Notes: a model not told the origin generated them from the letters alone. A stretch of DNA of 64,000 bases from Solobacterium sp. (GCA_017469355.1 JAFUGM010000023.1:25594-89593); one strand, 5' to 3'. Shown: positions 34,389 through 42,709, counted from the first letter of the stretch. A program made the numbers and translations.

Positions 34389-35053
34389 TCGGCGTCATCC
34401 TCTTCTTCCATCGGCTCAAAGCCATGTTCAGAAAGCCATTCACTGAGAAACTCCTTGTCTTTCCCATCCAGCTGGCGTGCTTCTTCATACAGGGTTCCTA
34501 CCGCATCCGAGGCACTGATCGGCCCGGCAAACTGCGTTACAAGTTCCGAAGTTCCATGACTTACCGTACCGATCAATGTACGCTCCACCATGTCATGTCC
34601 ATGAACAAAGAACGGCAGATTCAAAACCGTACTGAATAACAGCACCCATACCGTCGCACTGACAACCCCAAACAGGCCGCCAAGTAATCCGGACAGCTCT
34701 CGAATGACCGGAACTTCACTGAGCCCGGCACAGAGCTTTTCCAATAAAAGAAACAGTAAGCGGATTACTATAAACAGCACGATAAACCATGCGACTTCAT
34801 TGAGATGATCATATAAGGCATCCGACAGTGAAGGTATTTCCGAAAACGGGGTGATATCTTTCGGCCATAAATCATAATAGGTTCCCGCAAATCCACAGTA
34901 CCGCCATGCGACAAGAAAGGACGCAACAGTCCCGATACTTCCAATGATCTGTAACAGAAAACCCCGTTTCGCACCACGAAACAGGCAGAAAAGATATAGT
35001 ACTATCACACCGATGTTAAAATACATCGCCCATTCCGGTTTGAGTTCTATCAT
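34385..35053 (-). CDS. CvpA-family membrane protein
   Basis: 222 residues, about four membrane helices in the first 150 (FNIGVIVLYLFCLFRGAKRG near the start is the CvpA signature), then an acidic cytosolic tail ending EPMEEEDDAE. CvpA proteins are tied to envelope maintenance; in Bacillota they commonly precede mutS2, as here. It overlaps mutS2 by 4 nt. No ribosome site; TAAACT lies 7 nt before the ATG. Confidence 0.82.
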   Translation of the reverse strand: MIELKPEWAMYFNIGVIVLYLFCLFRGAKRGFLLQIIGSIGTVASFLVAWRYCGFAGTYYDLWPKDITPFSEIPSLSDALYDHLNEVAWFIVLFIVIRLLFLLLEKLCAGLSEVPVIRELSGLLGGLFGVVSATVWVLLFSTVLNLPFFVHGHDMVERTLIGTVSHGTSELVTQFAGPISASDAVGTLYEEARQLDGKDKEFLSEWLSEHGFEPMEEEDDAE

Positions 35054-35060
35054 GACTACT

Positions 35061-35066
35061 AGTTTA
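35061..35066 (-). promoter_or_regulatory. TAAACT -10-like element before cvpA
   Basis: TANNNT hexamer 7 nt before the ATG on the minus strand; weaker than the other leaderless promoters. Confidence 0.35.
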
Positions 35067-35127
35067 CCCCAAAACGAATACGAACGGTGAACTTCACCAT
35101 TTCCCGAATAATCTTAAAGATTGGGCA

Positions 35128-35151
35128 CAAAAAACCGGATCAGACGATCCG
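35128..35151 (-). terminator. Terminator of the maltose-acetyltransferase-like gene
   Basis: CGGATC/GATCCG stem, 4-nt loop, then GTTTTTTG on the minus strand, 19 nt past the gene's stop. Confidence 0.85.
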
Positions 35152-35169
35152 ATTCTTCCCTAAGACAGA

Positions 35170-35727
35170 TTATTTGATGAACTTCACAACCCGGGCTGGA
35201 TTCCCTACCGCAACCGCATTGTCTGGAATATCTTTTGTGACGATACTTCCAGTTCCGACAATTGCATTTTCACCAATCGTAACACCAGGAAGAATATTCA
35301 CTCTTGCGCCAATCCAGGCATTCTTTTTGATATGAATCTTCTTTGTCATAACGACACGGATATGTTCCGGTTCATGATTGACGGTAAAAAGACCCACCTC
35401 CGGTCCCATCATGACACCGTCTTCTATTTCAATTCCCCCAAGCGACATTACCGTCAAGCCATGATTGGCAAATACGTTCTTTCCAAGTTTCAGACAGTTC
35501 GCAAGATCCACCTGGAACGGCGGAGTAAAGAATGTCCCATCCCTCATCTGCCCACCACAAAGCTCGTTCTCCAGTTCGAGAATCGTTTCTCTGTCCGTTG
35601 GGGAAGTGCTGTTAATCCTGAAACACAATTCCCGGCATCGGTCCATTTCCCCATGGACTTCACGTTGATAGTCGTTATCACGAATATCAATCGCTTCCCC
35701 TTGGTGAAGCCGTTCAAATACATTCAT
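35170..35727 (-). CDS. Maltose/galactoside O-acetyltransferase-like enzyme
   Basis: 185 residues. Left-handed beta-helix acetyltransferase of the LacA/Maa/NodL group: acetyl-CoA to a sugar hydroxyl. N-terminal helical Maa domain (about 1-55), hexapeptide repeats from about 60 (FQVDLANCLKLGKNVFANHG, IEIEDGVMMGPEVGLFTVNH with the catalytic His, AWIGARVNILPGVTIGENAI) and the C-terminal cap NPARVVKFIK. Start at ATG 35727, with AAAGGA 8 nt upstream; a longer frame from 35787 overlaps the preceding gene. Follows the SnoaL-like gene by 16 nt. Confidence 0.9.
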   Translation of the reverse strand: MNVFERLHQGEAIDIRDNDYQREVHGEMDRCRELCFRINSTSPTDRETILELENELCGGQMRDGTFFTPPFQVDLANCLKLGKNVFANHGLTVMSLGGIEIEDGVMMGPEVGLFTVNHEPEHIRVVMTKKIHIKKNAWIGARVNILPGVTIGENAIVGTGSIVTKDIPDNAVAVGNPARVVKFIK

Positions 35728-35743
35728 ATCTACAAATCCTTTC

Positions 35744-36112
35744 TTACCAGGTGGAAGCCACACTTTTGACGATCTTCCACTGCCCATTTCGTTTCTTTAA
35801 TGTACAGACCTGCTGGAGATGCCAGGAAGATCGTCCTCCGCCAAATACCGCAGCCTCAACAATAGACTGCCCAGTCAGAATCGCGGTATCTCTTTGCAAT
35901 TTTATTGGGAGGTGCTTATGAATTGCAGAATAATAAATCAGCGTCCCACTCATTACTGCGCGTATGAATTCTTCTTTCGTCTGACGCATTCCAGTCATAT
36001 GCACAAGAACAAACGACTCGTCCAATACATCCCGCAGTAAGGATTTGTCCTTCGCAATCATCCCCTCATACATCCTTCGGTAAGTTTCCCTGATACGCTC
36101 CTGCTCATCCAT
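35744..36112 (-). CDS. SnoaL-like/DUF4440 protein
   Basis: 122 residues, single NTF2-like cone fold: N-terminal helices (ERIRETYRRMYEGMIAKDKS), then strands ending WHLQQVCTLKKRNGQWKIV, the usual last two strands of DUF4440/SnoaL-3 proteins. Ligand or reaction unknown. GGAG lies 7 nt before the ATG. Likely co-transcribed with the acetyltransferase gene 16 nt downstream. Confidence 0.78.
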   Translation of the reverse strand: MDEQERIRETYRRMYEGMIAKDKSLLRDVLDESFVLVHMTGMRQTKEEFIRAVMSGTLIYYSAIHKHLPIKLQRDTAILTGQSIVEAAVFGGGRSSWHLQQVCTLKKRNGQWKIVKSVASTW

Positions 36113-36200
36113 CGCATTTCTCCATCCAGAATCCAGTTTAGGGTTCTTTGAAAAACGGAATCAATTCTGTTTTCTGCGGCAACAAATAAGAAACACTTAT

Positions 36201-36258
36201 AAAAAACGCTTCCCTCCCCATGGTTTGAATCCATAAAAGGATGGGAACGGAAAGCGGT
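36201..36258 (-). terminator. Long hairpin terminator of the ATPase gene
   Basis: Minus strand CGCTTTCC pairs with GGGAAGCG (one wobble) and an inner TTCCCAT pairs with ATGGGGA; the stem ends in TTTTTT. It is 35 nt past the ATPase gene's stop. Confidence 0.75.
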
Positions 36259-36292
36259 TTAGCTGTTTAGATGTTGTTACAGAACGCAGTAA

Positions 36293-37729
36293 TTAATCAT
36301 GAAACAAATCATCCAATACTACCTGGTTCGTGATTAAACTGCTGTATTTTCCCTGTTTGACTCCATAAGTCGTTATCATTGTCAGCTGTAATGTTTTTTT
36401 TGTGCCGGTCATTCTGCGGAATGAATCCAGCTTATTTCTCAGCACCTGATCATACTCTTTGTCGATGACATACTCATTGATAGAATATTTCATCTCACAG
36501 AGATTACTCACCTGGTCTCTGCGATCAATGATCAGATCAATCTGTGCGCCGGAAACCCCCAGATCACGATCCCCTGACGTATACCAGACAGATTCCTGTG
36601 AAAGAACACCGGATATTCCAAGTTTATGCTTAATCTGCGCAATATGATCCTTACATAGCTGTTCAAACGTCAGTCCTGCCCATGCCCGGCGAGCAGGATT
36701 ATCAATGGTATTACTCCAGAAATGTTCATCATTCCCGTAATTGTTTTTAATAAAGCGGAAATAGAATGCTGTGTAATAATCGGAAAGCTGATACCGTGCC
36801 TCCTTTTTTCTGTTTCCGTAAAAACTGGATACTCGTACAAAACCTGACGAAACAAGATTCGAAAGAATCCGCGTCAATGTTCCATTGGAAGGCAACCCGC
36901 TTTCCTTAATGAGTTCATTCCTGGTCAGGCCTGACTTCTTCGTACTGAGCGCCTCCACGACTTTGATATAACTGTCACTGTTCGTAAATAACGTACGGTA
37001 AAGATGATTGAATTCATCCCATAGTTCCCCATGTGTTTTAAAGAACAGATGATCAATATTCTGTGTGTATGATCTGGTTCGATCCAGCAAGTTCAGATAA
37101 TAAGGAATCCCTCCCATAATCATATAGCACTCGGCAATTTCATAACGTGACCAGGTAATATCGTTACTGTGGAGAAACATTTCTGTTTCAGCCAGTGTAA
37201 ATGGCTCAAGGTAAAGTCTGCATGACTGCCTGTTAAACAGGCCGCCCTTATTCTCAGATATGTGATCAATCATCCATGCGGTTGCGGAGCCGCACACAAT
37301 GAATACAAGGTTATTCTGTGTAGATGCCCAGTCATTCCATAACCATTCAAATATCGCCAGGAAATCAGAATGCGCCGTATCAAGCCATGGCATTTCATCA
37401 AAAAACACAACCTGTTTCTTATCTTTAGGCAATGATTCAAGATATTCTCTTAACTGACGAAATGCTGTGCGCCAATCGGACGGCAGATCCCAATCCCTGC
37501 CAGACTTACGCATCAGTTCTTCATGAAACCCTTCCAGCTGAAATCGTCTCGACTTCTGATAAGCACCTGTAATCTTAAATGCAAAGTTATTATCAAAATA
37601 CTCATTGATCAGGAACGTTTTGCCAACTCTTCTGCGGCCATAAACAATAATTAATTGCGCTGATGAATCATCCATACAGCGGTCAAGGCGTTCGATTTCG
37701 CTTACTCTTCCAATAATTTTTTCCTTCAT
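36293..37729 (-). CDS. ATPase_2/DUF234-type ATP-binding protein with nuclease-like C-terminus
   Basis: 478 residues. STAND/AAA-like ATPase of the archaeal-type ATPase_2 family. Walker A YGRRRVGKTFLINE near 32, Walker B VVFFDEMPWLD near 108, sensor FIVCGSATAWM near 145; winged-helix region near 285-330 (LTRNELIKESGL); and a C-terminal DUF234 domain with a PD-(D/E)XK-like pattern (GAQIDLIIDRRDQ then CEMKYS near 410). Such proteins are frequent in accessory regions; function unproven. GGGG lies 5 nt before the ATG. It has a sigma-A promoter with an inverted repeat around the -10. Confidence 0.82.
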   Translation of the reverse strand: MKEKIIGRVSEIERLDRCMDDSSAQLIIVYGRRRVGKTFLINEYFDNNFAFKITGAYQKSRRFQLEGFHEELMRKSGRDWDLPSDWRTAFRQLREYLESLPKDKKQVVFFDEMPWLDTAHSDFLAIFEWLWNDWASTQNNLVFIVCGSATAWMIDHISENKGGLFNRQSCRLYLEPFTLAETEMFLHSNDITWSRYEIAECYMIMGGIPYYLNLLDRTRSYTQNIDHLFFKTHGELWDEFNHLYRTLFTNSDSYIKVVEALSTKKSGLTRNELIKESGLPSNGTLTRILSNLVSSGFVRVSSFYGNRKKEARYQLSDYYTAFYFRFIKNNYGNDEHFWSNTIDNPARRAWAGLTFEQLCKDHIAQIKHKLGISGVLSQESVWYTSGDRDLGVSGAQIDLIIDRRDQVSNLCEMKYSINEYVIDKEYDQVLRNKLDSFRRMTGTKKTLQLTMITTYGVKQGKYSSLITNQVVLDDLFHD

Positions 37730-37755
37730 AGCAACCCCAAAATTCTATAAAACTT

Positions 37756-37801
37756 AGTCTAAATGTAATTAAATTTTATAGATTTGGACTAGATTAGTCA
37801 A
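37756..37801 (-). promoter_or_regulatory. Promoter of the ATPase_2 gene with inverted repeat
   Basis: Minus strand TTGACT (37796-37801), 17-bp spacer, TAAAAT (37773-37778). The inverted repeat AGTCTAAAT (37756-37764) and ATTTGGACT (37782-37790), 8 of 9 matched, brackets the -10; a third TTAGTC lies at 37794-37799. Possible autoregulatory operator. Confidence 0.5.
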
Positions 37802-37870
37802 TTATATGAGCCAAATGTATGCTATTATTCGAGATAAAGACAAATATTCTGTTTCTTCCTGACCAAATGT

Positions 37871-38590
37871 TCATTCAAACCTGCTCTGGCACGCATGGAC
37901 AACCGCAAGAAACATTGCGCCGATTCCAAAAGAAGCACCAGCGCTCGACAATGTCGCGAAGATCCCACTTCCTGTAACCCGCGTAAGCAGTGCGCCGATC
38001 ACATGAAAGACAATATAACAGCCAGCTGTATTCATTCCACATGCCCATACAGGTAATGGAATCACCCGTTTCAGCACAAAGTAAATAAAGGTGATCGACA
38101 AGCACACTTCTGTGAAGGTCACCCATATATTTGTGGCAACAAAAGAAACAAGGAATGGTGTTTTGAACGCCGCCTCAATCGTCTTCGCATCCATTCCGTA
38201 TATCAGTGCCTGTTTTGCGCTCATCTCCAGAACAGCGCATACGGAATGCGCCGCAAAGAAGGAAAGTGAAGCGATAATCGCTGCCAGTCGAAACACAAAA
38301 TACATTTTATGTTCTTTGCCTGTTGTTCGCTGTTTGAGCTGATCGCTCAAAAAGGAATCCATGGCACTTAAGCCAACATACAGCATCACAGTGGCAATAA
38401 TTCCACTCACTAAGGTGAAATACAACCAGCTTATCGGAAGATCTCTGATTGAGGTATTCATGAACAGCAGAATAACTTCACCTTCTTCTGTAAAGCTTTG
38501 CAGAAGCACATCTCCTATCGCAAATAAAACCGCACCGATAAACCCGATGATTAGCATACGTCTGCGATGTTCTGGTGAAATATACAGCAT
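37871..38590 (-). CDS. DUF6796-like integral membrane protein (paralogue)
   Basis: 239 residues, about six membrane segments. GFIGAVLFAIGDVLLQ near 16-31 matches the signature of the protein at 4740-5408; later segments are similar in layout but diverged. Function unknown. GGAGGAAG lies 5 nt before the ATG. A palindrome 79 bp upstream (38669-38684) is nearly the same as that of the paralogue, suggesting one regulator for both. It lies between the ATPase_2 gene and the IS200/IS605-type element. Confidence 0.78.
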   Translation of the reverse strand: MLYISPEHRRRMLIIGFIGAVLFAIGDVLLQSFTEEGEVILLFMNTSIRDLPISWLYFTLVSGIIATVMLYVGLSAMDSFLSDQLKQRTTGKEHKMYFVFRLAAIIASLSFFAAHSVCAVLEMSAKQALIYGMDAKTIEAAFKTPFLVSFVATNIWVTFTEVCLSITFIYFVLKRVIPLPVWACGMNTAGCYIVFHVIGALLTRVTGSGIFATLSSAGASFGIGAMFLAVVHACQSRFE

Positions 38591-38668
38591 ATAACTTCCT
38601 CCATTCGCTCTTTGTCATTGAATACTGGCCGAGCGTATTCAATAATATCCGCTCAGTTGGAATGATTT

Positions 38669-38684
38669 GTTAGTTTAATCTAAC
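38669..38684. promoter_or_regulatory. Palindromic operator candidate upstream of DUF6796-like paralogue
   Basis: GTTAGTTTAATCTAAC, with arms GTTAG/CTAAC. Together with the flanking CTATACT it matches the 5466-5487 site at all but three of 22 positions. Confidence 0.55.
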
Positions 38685-38804
38685 TATACTACAATCCTGA
38701 TTTCTGCTACTTATGAAGAAAGCAGAGAATCACTTTTCTGTAGTTAAGACAGCAAAACCTTTAATATCGTCTTTGCCTGAAGAATCTACCAGCATGATCC
38801 TCAA

Positions 38805-38835
38805 AACGAAAACCCCACCGATGTTCGGATGAGGT
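38805..38835 (-). terminator. Hairpin terminator downstream of tnpB
   Basis: Minus strand AACCTCATCCGA/TCGGTGGGGTT (imperfect 11-bp stem, 3-nt loop), then TTTCGTTTT. It lies outside the presumed IS end and could stop tnpB or omega-RNA-like transcription. The stretch 38685-38804 shows no gene. Confidence 0.6.
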
Positions 38836-38881
38836 TATGCGTTTCATGTCCACTTTTATGGGGACAGTTTAAGAATGAATT

Positions 38882-38965
38882 ACCACGAGTAATTGTTAAC
38901 ACAATCTCACGTGGTTTCCAGGGAGTTCTTGCGAACTCTAGGGGATTCACGTCTCCCATATCCGG
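38882..38965 (-). ncRNA. Candidate omega/reRNA-like guide RNA region downstream of tnpB
   Basis: Downstream of the tnpB stop, minus strand: GGGA/TCCC hairpin (38942-38957), a perfect GAGTTC/GAACTC hairpin closed by a GCAA tetraloop (38923-38938), and the end hairpin (38882-38915) with an inner ATTGT/ACAAT pair. TnpB-associated guide RNAs are known to come from exactly this position. The call is positional and structural only. Confidence 0.4.
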
Positions 38966-40381
38966 TTAAACTCGGATTACTTGTTTATTCTTGTTAGCTG
39001 TCATCGCTTCAAACGCAGGATGCTTGATAACGATGATCTTTCCGTACTCAAGGCTCTTCCCCTCAAACAACAATGGTACGCATTTACGCATAATGTTTGC
39101 AGAGGCGTTAATATCCGCATTAATAAGCATTCCGTCTTTCGCTTTATACAGCCCGCGGTATATTCTTCTCCCGGAGAAGTCATACTTCTTATCTGAGTTC
39201 TTGCCGCGCACAGGAATGACGTCCTTATCCAAAAAGCTGGCTTTGCTTGTATAAGACTCTTCCTGCCTCAGCACACGAATACCATTCCTTGACGCTTGAT
39301 ATTCAATGATCTTCTTCATTCGATCAAACGGGATCTGTACAAACGTCTGATTGTTCTTAGTGCCAATGTTAATGTTCTGTTTCCAGAAAGGATTCTCTCC
39401 CATCACGATCGTGTCGATACGGTTTTCTACGCACCATGTGATGAAATGCTTTCCTGTCTGTAACATAAAGTCATTGATGATATTGTTTCGGCGGTATGTA
39501 ACGTCATAGTATTCCTGGGTTGGAACGAACGTTTCCGTACTGCCTCTTGTCTGTTCACTCATAATGGCAGCGATTCGTTTGTTGTACTGGTGATTCGCTG
39601 ACTTAATGGCGCCGCCCTTATAAAGCAGGCAGTTAAGACCGCAGTTGTTGGTGACAGCCATAAAGTTGTTTACACCGAAATCAATGGCCGCAATACGCTC
39701 AGGTTGATCCGTCATCAGTTCAGGTTCTTTCTTCTGATCATCAAACACAAAGCTGATCTGATATCTTCCATTCATTGGTGTAACGTGCACTTCTTTCAGA
39801 ACGCCCGGAACACAACTGCCTAGAGATACAACACTCTTTGTTTTGGGAAGCTTTGCCAGATAATGACCTTTACTGTTCTGACGGATCACACAGTCCTGAT
39901 TGGTGATATCGAACGAGCACGTTCCCTGCTTATGTTTGTAGTGAGGTAATTCCGGTTTCCCGGTAAAGAGTGAACTGTCTTCTTTATATGTCTTCATCGC
40001 TTCAAAAAAGGATGTCATATCCCGCACTGCGTGTTTCAAAACCTGCTGTGCTGTCTGTTTTGGAAGATCCGGGCAGTTATAATCCGGATTCCTTGTATAT
40101 TTCATCAGATCATCAAGAAATGTATACGAAAGGCAGCCGGATTCCGGGATACTGCGGATCTTCTTATTTCTGGCAATCAAAGCTTGATTCATAAGTTCAA
40201 TTTCATTCATTACTTCCCGTTCATTGTCCGTCAGCTGGTCAAACGTTTTCGTACGGGATGTCATACACTGACGGATACGGAAGAGAGCCGCATTATACAG
40301 ATTATTCGCCTTATGACCGCATACATCACACCAGTCAAACACATCGTTACCATTCACCATAACATTCATCGAACAATACAT
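38966..40381 (-). CDS. tnpB: RNA-guided nuclease TnpB (IS200/IS605), zinc-ribbon cysteines absent
   Basis: 471 residues. TnpB is the RNA-guided DNA nuclease carried by IS200/IS605 elements and ancestor of Cas12. RuvC motifs: AAIDFGVNNFMAVT near 228 (Asp), IVMGENPFWKQ near 325 (Glu), and INADINASANIMRK near 435 (Asp). All three acidic residues are present. Between RuvC-II and RuvC-III, where most TnpBs have paired CxxC motifs, this one reads YTSKASFLDKD and RRIYRGLYKAKDG, with no cysteine. A separate CDVCGHKANN lies near the N-terminus. AAAGGAG lies 10 nt upstream. Divergent from tnpA. Confidence 0.92.
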   Translation of the reverse strand: MYCSMNVMVNGNDVFDWCDVCGHKANNLYNAALFRIRQCMTSRTKTFDQLTDNEREVMNEIELMNQALIARNKKIRSIPESGCLSYTFLDDLMKYTRNPDYNCPDLPKQTAQQVLKHAVRDMTSFFEAMKTYKEDSSLFTGKPELPHYKHKQGTCSFDITNQDCVIRQNSKGHYLAKLPKTKSVVSLGSCVPGVLKEVHVTPMNGRYQISFVFDDQKKEPELMTDQPERIAAIDFGVNNFMAVTNNCGLNCLLYKGGAIKSANHQYNKRIAAIMSEQTRGSTETFVPTQEYYDVTYRRNNIINDFMLQTGKHFITWCVENRIDTIVMGENPFWKQNINIGTKNNQTFVQIPFDRMKKIIEYQASRNGIRVLRQEESYTSKASFLDKDVIPVRGKNSDKKYDFSGRRIYRGLYKAKDGMLINADINASANIMRKCVPLLFEGKSLEYGKIIVIKHPAFEAMTANKNKQVIRV

Positions 40382-40476
40382 CGGTTGTCTACTCCTTTCT
40401 AAGCATAAAAGGTACCTATTTATGCTATATTAATTATATCATATTATTATCAGTTGTAATGTATCTGGAGGCCCGT

Positions 40477-40896
40477 ATGTATTACAAACGAAAAGAAACT
40501 GACTATTACACTAACAGACACAGCTGTTTCCTGCTTCAGTATCACCTGGTGCTCGTTACTAAGTATCGTCATCCAGTAATAAAAGATGAACTTGAACAGT
40601 ATTTACTGTCTTACACAAACGATTATTTTAAGGAACGCAGTATGACTATCCGTGCTATCGAGACAATGCCGGATCATATGCATATTCTGTTTGACGCACC
40701 ACCGCAGATCAATCTGGCAGATTTTATCAACGCATTCAAATCGGCGTCTTCAAGGAAAATAAGACAACAGTTTGCGGAACAGTTGAAACCATATTATTGG
40801 AAACCATATTTCTGGAGTTTGTCATATTTCATCGGATCGGTAAGTGAAAAAACTACATCTGCTGTAGAGCACTATATCCAACACCAGAAGGATTAA
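40477..40896 (+). CDS. tnpA: Y1 single-strand transposase TnpA (IS200/IS605)
   Basis: 139 residues. HUH endonuclease that moves the element as single-stranded DNA. Start segment SCFLLQYHLVLVTKYRHPV, HUH motif MPDHMHILFDAPP near 68, and catalytic Tyr in LSYFIGSVSE near 120. Start at ATG 40477, with GGAG 5 nt upstream; an ATG at 40459 lies before that site. Length (about 130-155) and motifs are complete. Confidence 0.92.
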   Translation: MYYKRKETDYYTNRHSCFLLQYHLVLVTKYRHPVIKDELEQYLLSYTNDYFKERSMTIRAIETMPDHMHILFDAPPQINLADFINAFKSASSRKIRQQFAEQLKPYYWKPYFWSLSYFIGSVSEKTTSAVEHYIQHQKD

Positions 40897-40967
40897 GGCA
40901 ATTCACCCACGTCTGATCCAGTAGGTCAGGCGTGGTACTCTTGCTGGAGTAATAGAAACTGCACATA

Positions 40968-41948
40968 TCACCGTGTCGAGTAATACTGCTGATTTGAACT
41001 TTTTGGCTTATCGGGTATTGTCATCTTCAGTCTTCCTTGAAGAACAAGAGGATGTACAATGGAGGACATCGTGTAATATCTTGATTTTCCCGTAAACCTC
41101 GTTATTTCTTCTCTTGTTCTTGGAACAGAACAGAACTGAATAACTGCACGATAAATGTCAGTTTTATCGATATCCTCGTCCGACATTCCCATTCCATTTC
41201 TCATTCGCACAATAAACGTGCCGCGTTCAACAAGGAATTCCGGTTCTGGAAGGCCTGACTCTTTAGAGGCTCTGCGTATTGTAGGAATTCCGGAATAACG
41301 ATTTTCCGTCACCCTTAACAATTCGAGAATGTTAGCCAGAGCAGGATTTCTCGTTTCAGGTCTCCCTTTCCCAAGTTGATCTACAGACCCTCCGCCAAAT
41401 AATCCTCCTTTACTGATTATTTCGATTCTGTCACGAAACATCTCTATACTGATTGGAGTATTCTCAGTAAGCGTACTGTAATCTCTATGAATAAGAGCAT
41501 TTAAGATTGCTTCTCTGACCGCAATGATTGGATATTCATCCTTATCAGCCCGCCGACCATTCACATCTATGATGGTTTTTGTCCTCATGTTCTTACTCAC
41601 AAAATCAACTGCTTCCTCAAGCATATCGGGTATCGATCCAGTAATCCGCTTATTATCAAGAAATCTTGCGCCTTCAGAATCTGTTTCACCCATAGCTGTA
41701 CCAGGAAGAGCAATTGCAGTGATACATAACTGAGGAAACCATGTTTGAGGATATATTCCAAAAACCAGAGCCGCTGCCAGTGTAAACTCCCCTTTTTGTG
41801 TCACACCCATCAATTCCATGATTTCTGTATCCGAAAGTGCCGCAAGGTTTCGTCTCTCTTTTTTCACTGCTGTCAGATATTGTTCCAATCGAGAATGGTC
41901 AAAGTATTCTATTTCAAGTTCCTTGATGGTTCTCAATTCGTTCCCCAT
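40968..41948 (-). CDS. RecG-like/HATPase_c_4 protein lacking its N-terminal AlbA_2 domain
   Basis: 326 residues. Resembles the C-terminal two thirds of accessory proteins annotated as AlbA_2-HATPase_c_4 or ATP-dependent DNA helicase-like regulators: IIAVREAILNALIHRDYS near 150, IEIISKGGLFGG near 180, ETRNPALANILELL near 205, and a C-terminal winged helix (EEITRFTGKSRYY). The AlbA_2 domain (about 110 residues) expected at the front is absent: an in-frame stop precedes the start and no fragment of it is visible up to 42235. GGGGG lies 8 nt before ATG 41948. It may be a decayed gene that still has a usable start. It borders the IS element. Confidence 0.65.
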   Translation of the reverse strand: MGNELRTIKELEIEYFDHSRLEQYLTAVKKERRNLAALSDTEIMELMGVTQKGEFTLAAALVFGIYPQTWFPQLCITAIALPGTAMGETDSEGARFLDNKRITGSIPDMLEEAVDFVSKNMRTKTIIDVNGRRADKDEYPIIAVREAILNALIHRDYSTLTENTPISIEMFRDRIEIISKGGLFGGGSVDQLGKGRPETRNPALANILELLRVTENRYSGIPTIRRASKESGLPEPEFLVERGTFIVRMRNGMGMSDEDIDKTDIYRAVIQFCSVPRTREEITRFTGKSRYYTMSSIVHPLVLQGRLKMTIPDKPKSSNQQYYSTR

Positions 41949-42164
41949 GTGTTTAACCCCCATCATTTATATGTGTATATGCGATTACAGGTTCATCGAG
42001 CACATAACATATGCTCATACGTTACCGGTCATAATGAAGTACTTTTTAGAAGAGGTAGTCAAAAGCTGATGTTTCATCCGATCAAAAATTAAGATTCATA
42101 ATCGCACTACTAAACTCATGCATAATCAAGTTATATAATATCACTATCTAGCTGAATACAGATA

Positions 42165-42208
42165 TTAAAAAACACCACCATAGTCCATTGGATCATTGAT
42201 GGTGTTTA
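42165..42208 (-). terminator. Terminator of the flavodoxin gene
   Basis: AAACACCA/TGGTGTTT stem with a long, partly paired loop, followed on the minus strand by TTTTAA, 28 nt past the stop. Confidence 0.6.
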
Positions 42209-42235
42209 ATCAATTCTCGCGAATGCCTGAAAGTA

Positions 42236-42709
42236 TTACAACTGGTGAATCCAATTCAGAATCTCTGCTCCACCGGTTACTAGCTCATCACCTCCGGTAG
42301 AGTCAAACTGAACTGCGAACGCATTCTGGAATGTGGCGCCTGGAGCCGCTGCTTTCATATCGTTAATTGTATGGCCTGGCCACCCGCCATGGGTCTGTAC
42401 CGGGACAATCATTTTTCCGACAAAGGAATGTTCTGACAGAAAGCAGAGTACTGCAGGAGCCATCGTATACCACCAGGTAGGTGTCATAACGATCAAGCGG
42501 TCATACTGTTCCAGAGAAACGTCAAGCGGCTTCAGTACTGGCTTATAATGGTTCTCCACTTCTTCCTGTCCCAGATCTACGATCTCCTGATAGGTTCCGG
42601 TATATGGCTCTGCGGTTTCGATTGAGCAGAGATCATAGCCCTTCTCCGCATGAATCAGTTCCGCAATTCGTCTGGTATTTCCACGTGCCTGCGAGTAGTA
42701 AATAATCAA
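42236..42709 (-). CDS. Flavodoxin-fold protein
   Basis: 157 residues. FMN-binding fold: a shortened phosphate loop YYSQARGNTRRIAELI near 5-20, PTWWYTMAPAVLCFL near 80, and a third loop VQTHGGWPGHTINDM near 105. It probably transfers electrons or reduces quinones. The start is uncertain: the only in-frame start is a TTG at 42709, 20 nt after an AGGAG that follows glgB, which is too far for a normal ribosome site. The N-terminus is very short (starts directly at the first beta strand). Downstream of glgB by 27 nt. Confidence 0.8.
   Translation of the reverse strand: MIIYYSQARGNTRRIAELIHAEKGYDLCSIETAEPYTGTYQEIVDLGQEEVENHYKPVLKPLDVSLEQYDRLIVMTPTWWYTMAPAVLCFLSEHSFVGKMIVPVQTHGGWPGHTINDMKAAAPGATFQNAFAVQFDSTGGDELVTGGAEILNWIHQL

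Larger units (their letters stand above)
38882..40936. mobile_element. IS200/IS605-type insertion sequence (divergent tnpA and tnpB)
   Basis: Y1 transposase and TnpB genes back to back, 77 nt apart between coding starts. Both presumed ends carry subterminal imperfect hairpins with similar arms: ACCACG/CGTGGT at 38882-38915 and CCACGTCTGA/TCAGGCGTGG at 40907-40935. These elements lack terminal inverted repeats and target duplications, so the exact borders cannot be read; they may lie some tens of bases outside the hairpins. Both genes are open, so the element may be active. Confidence 0.8.
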
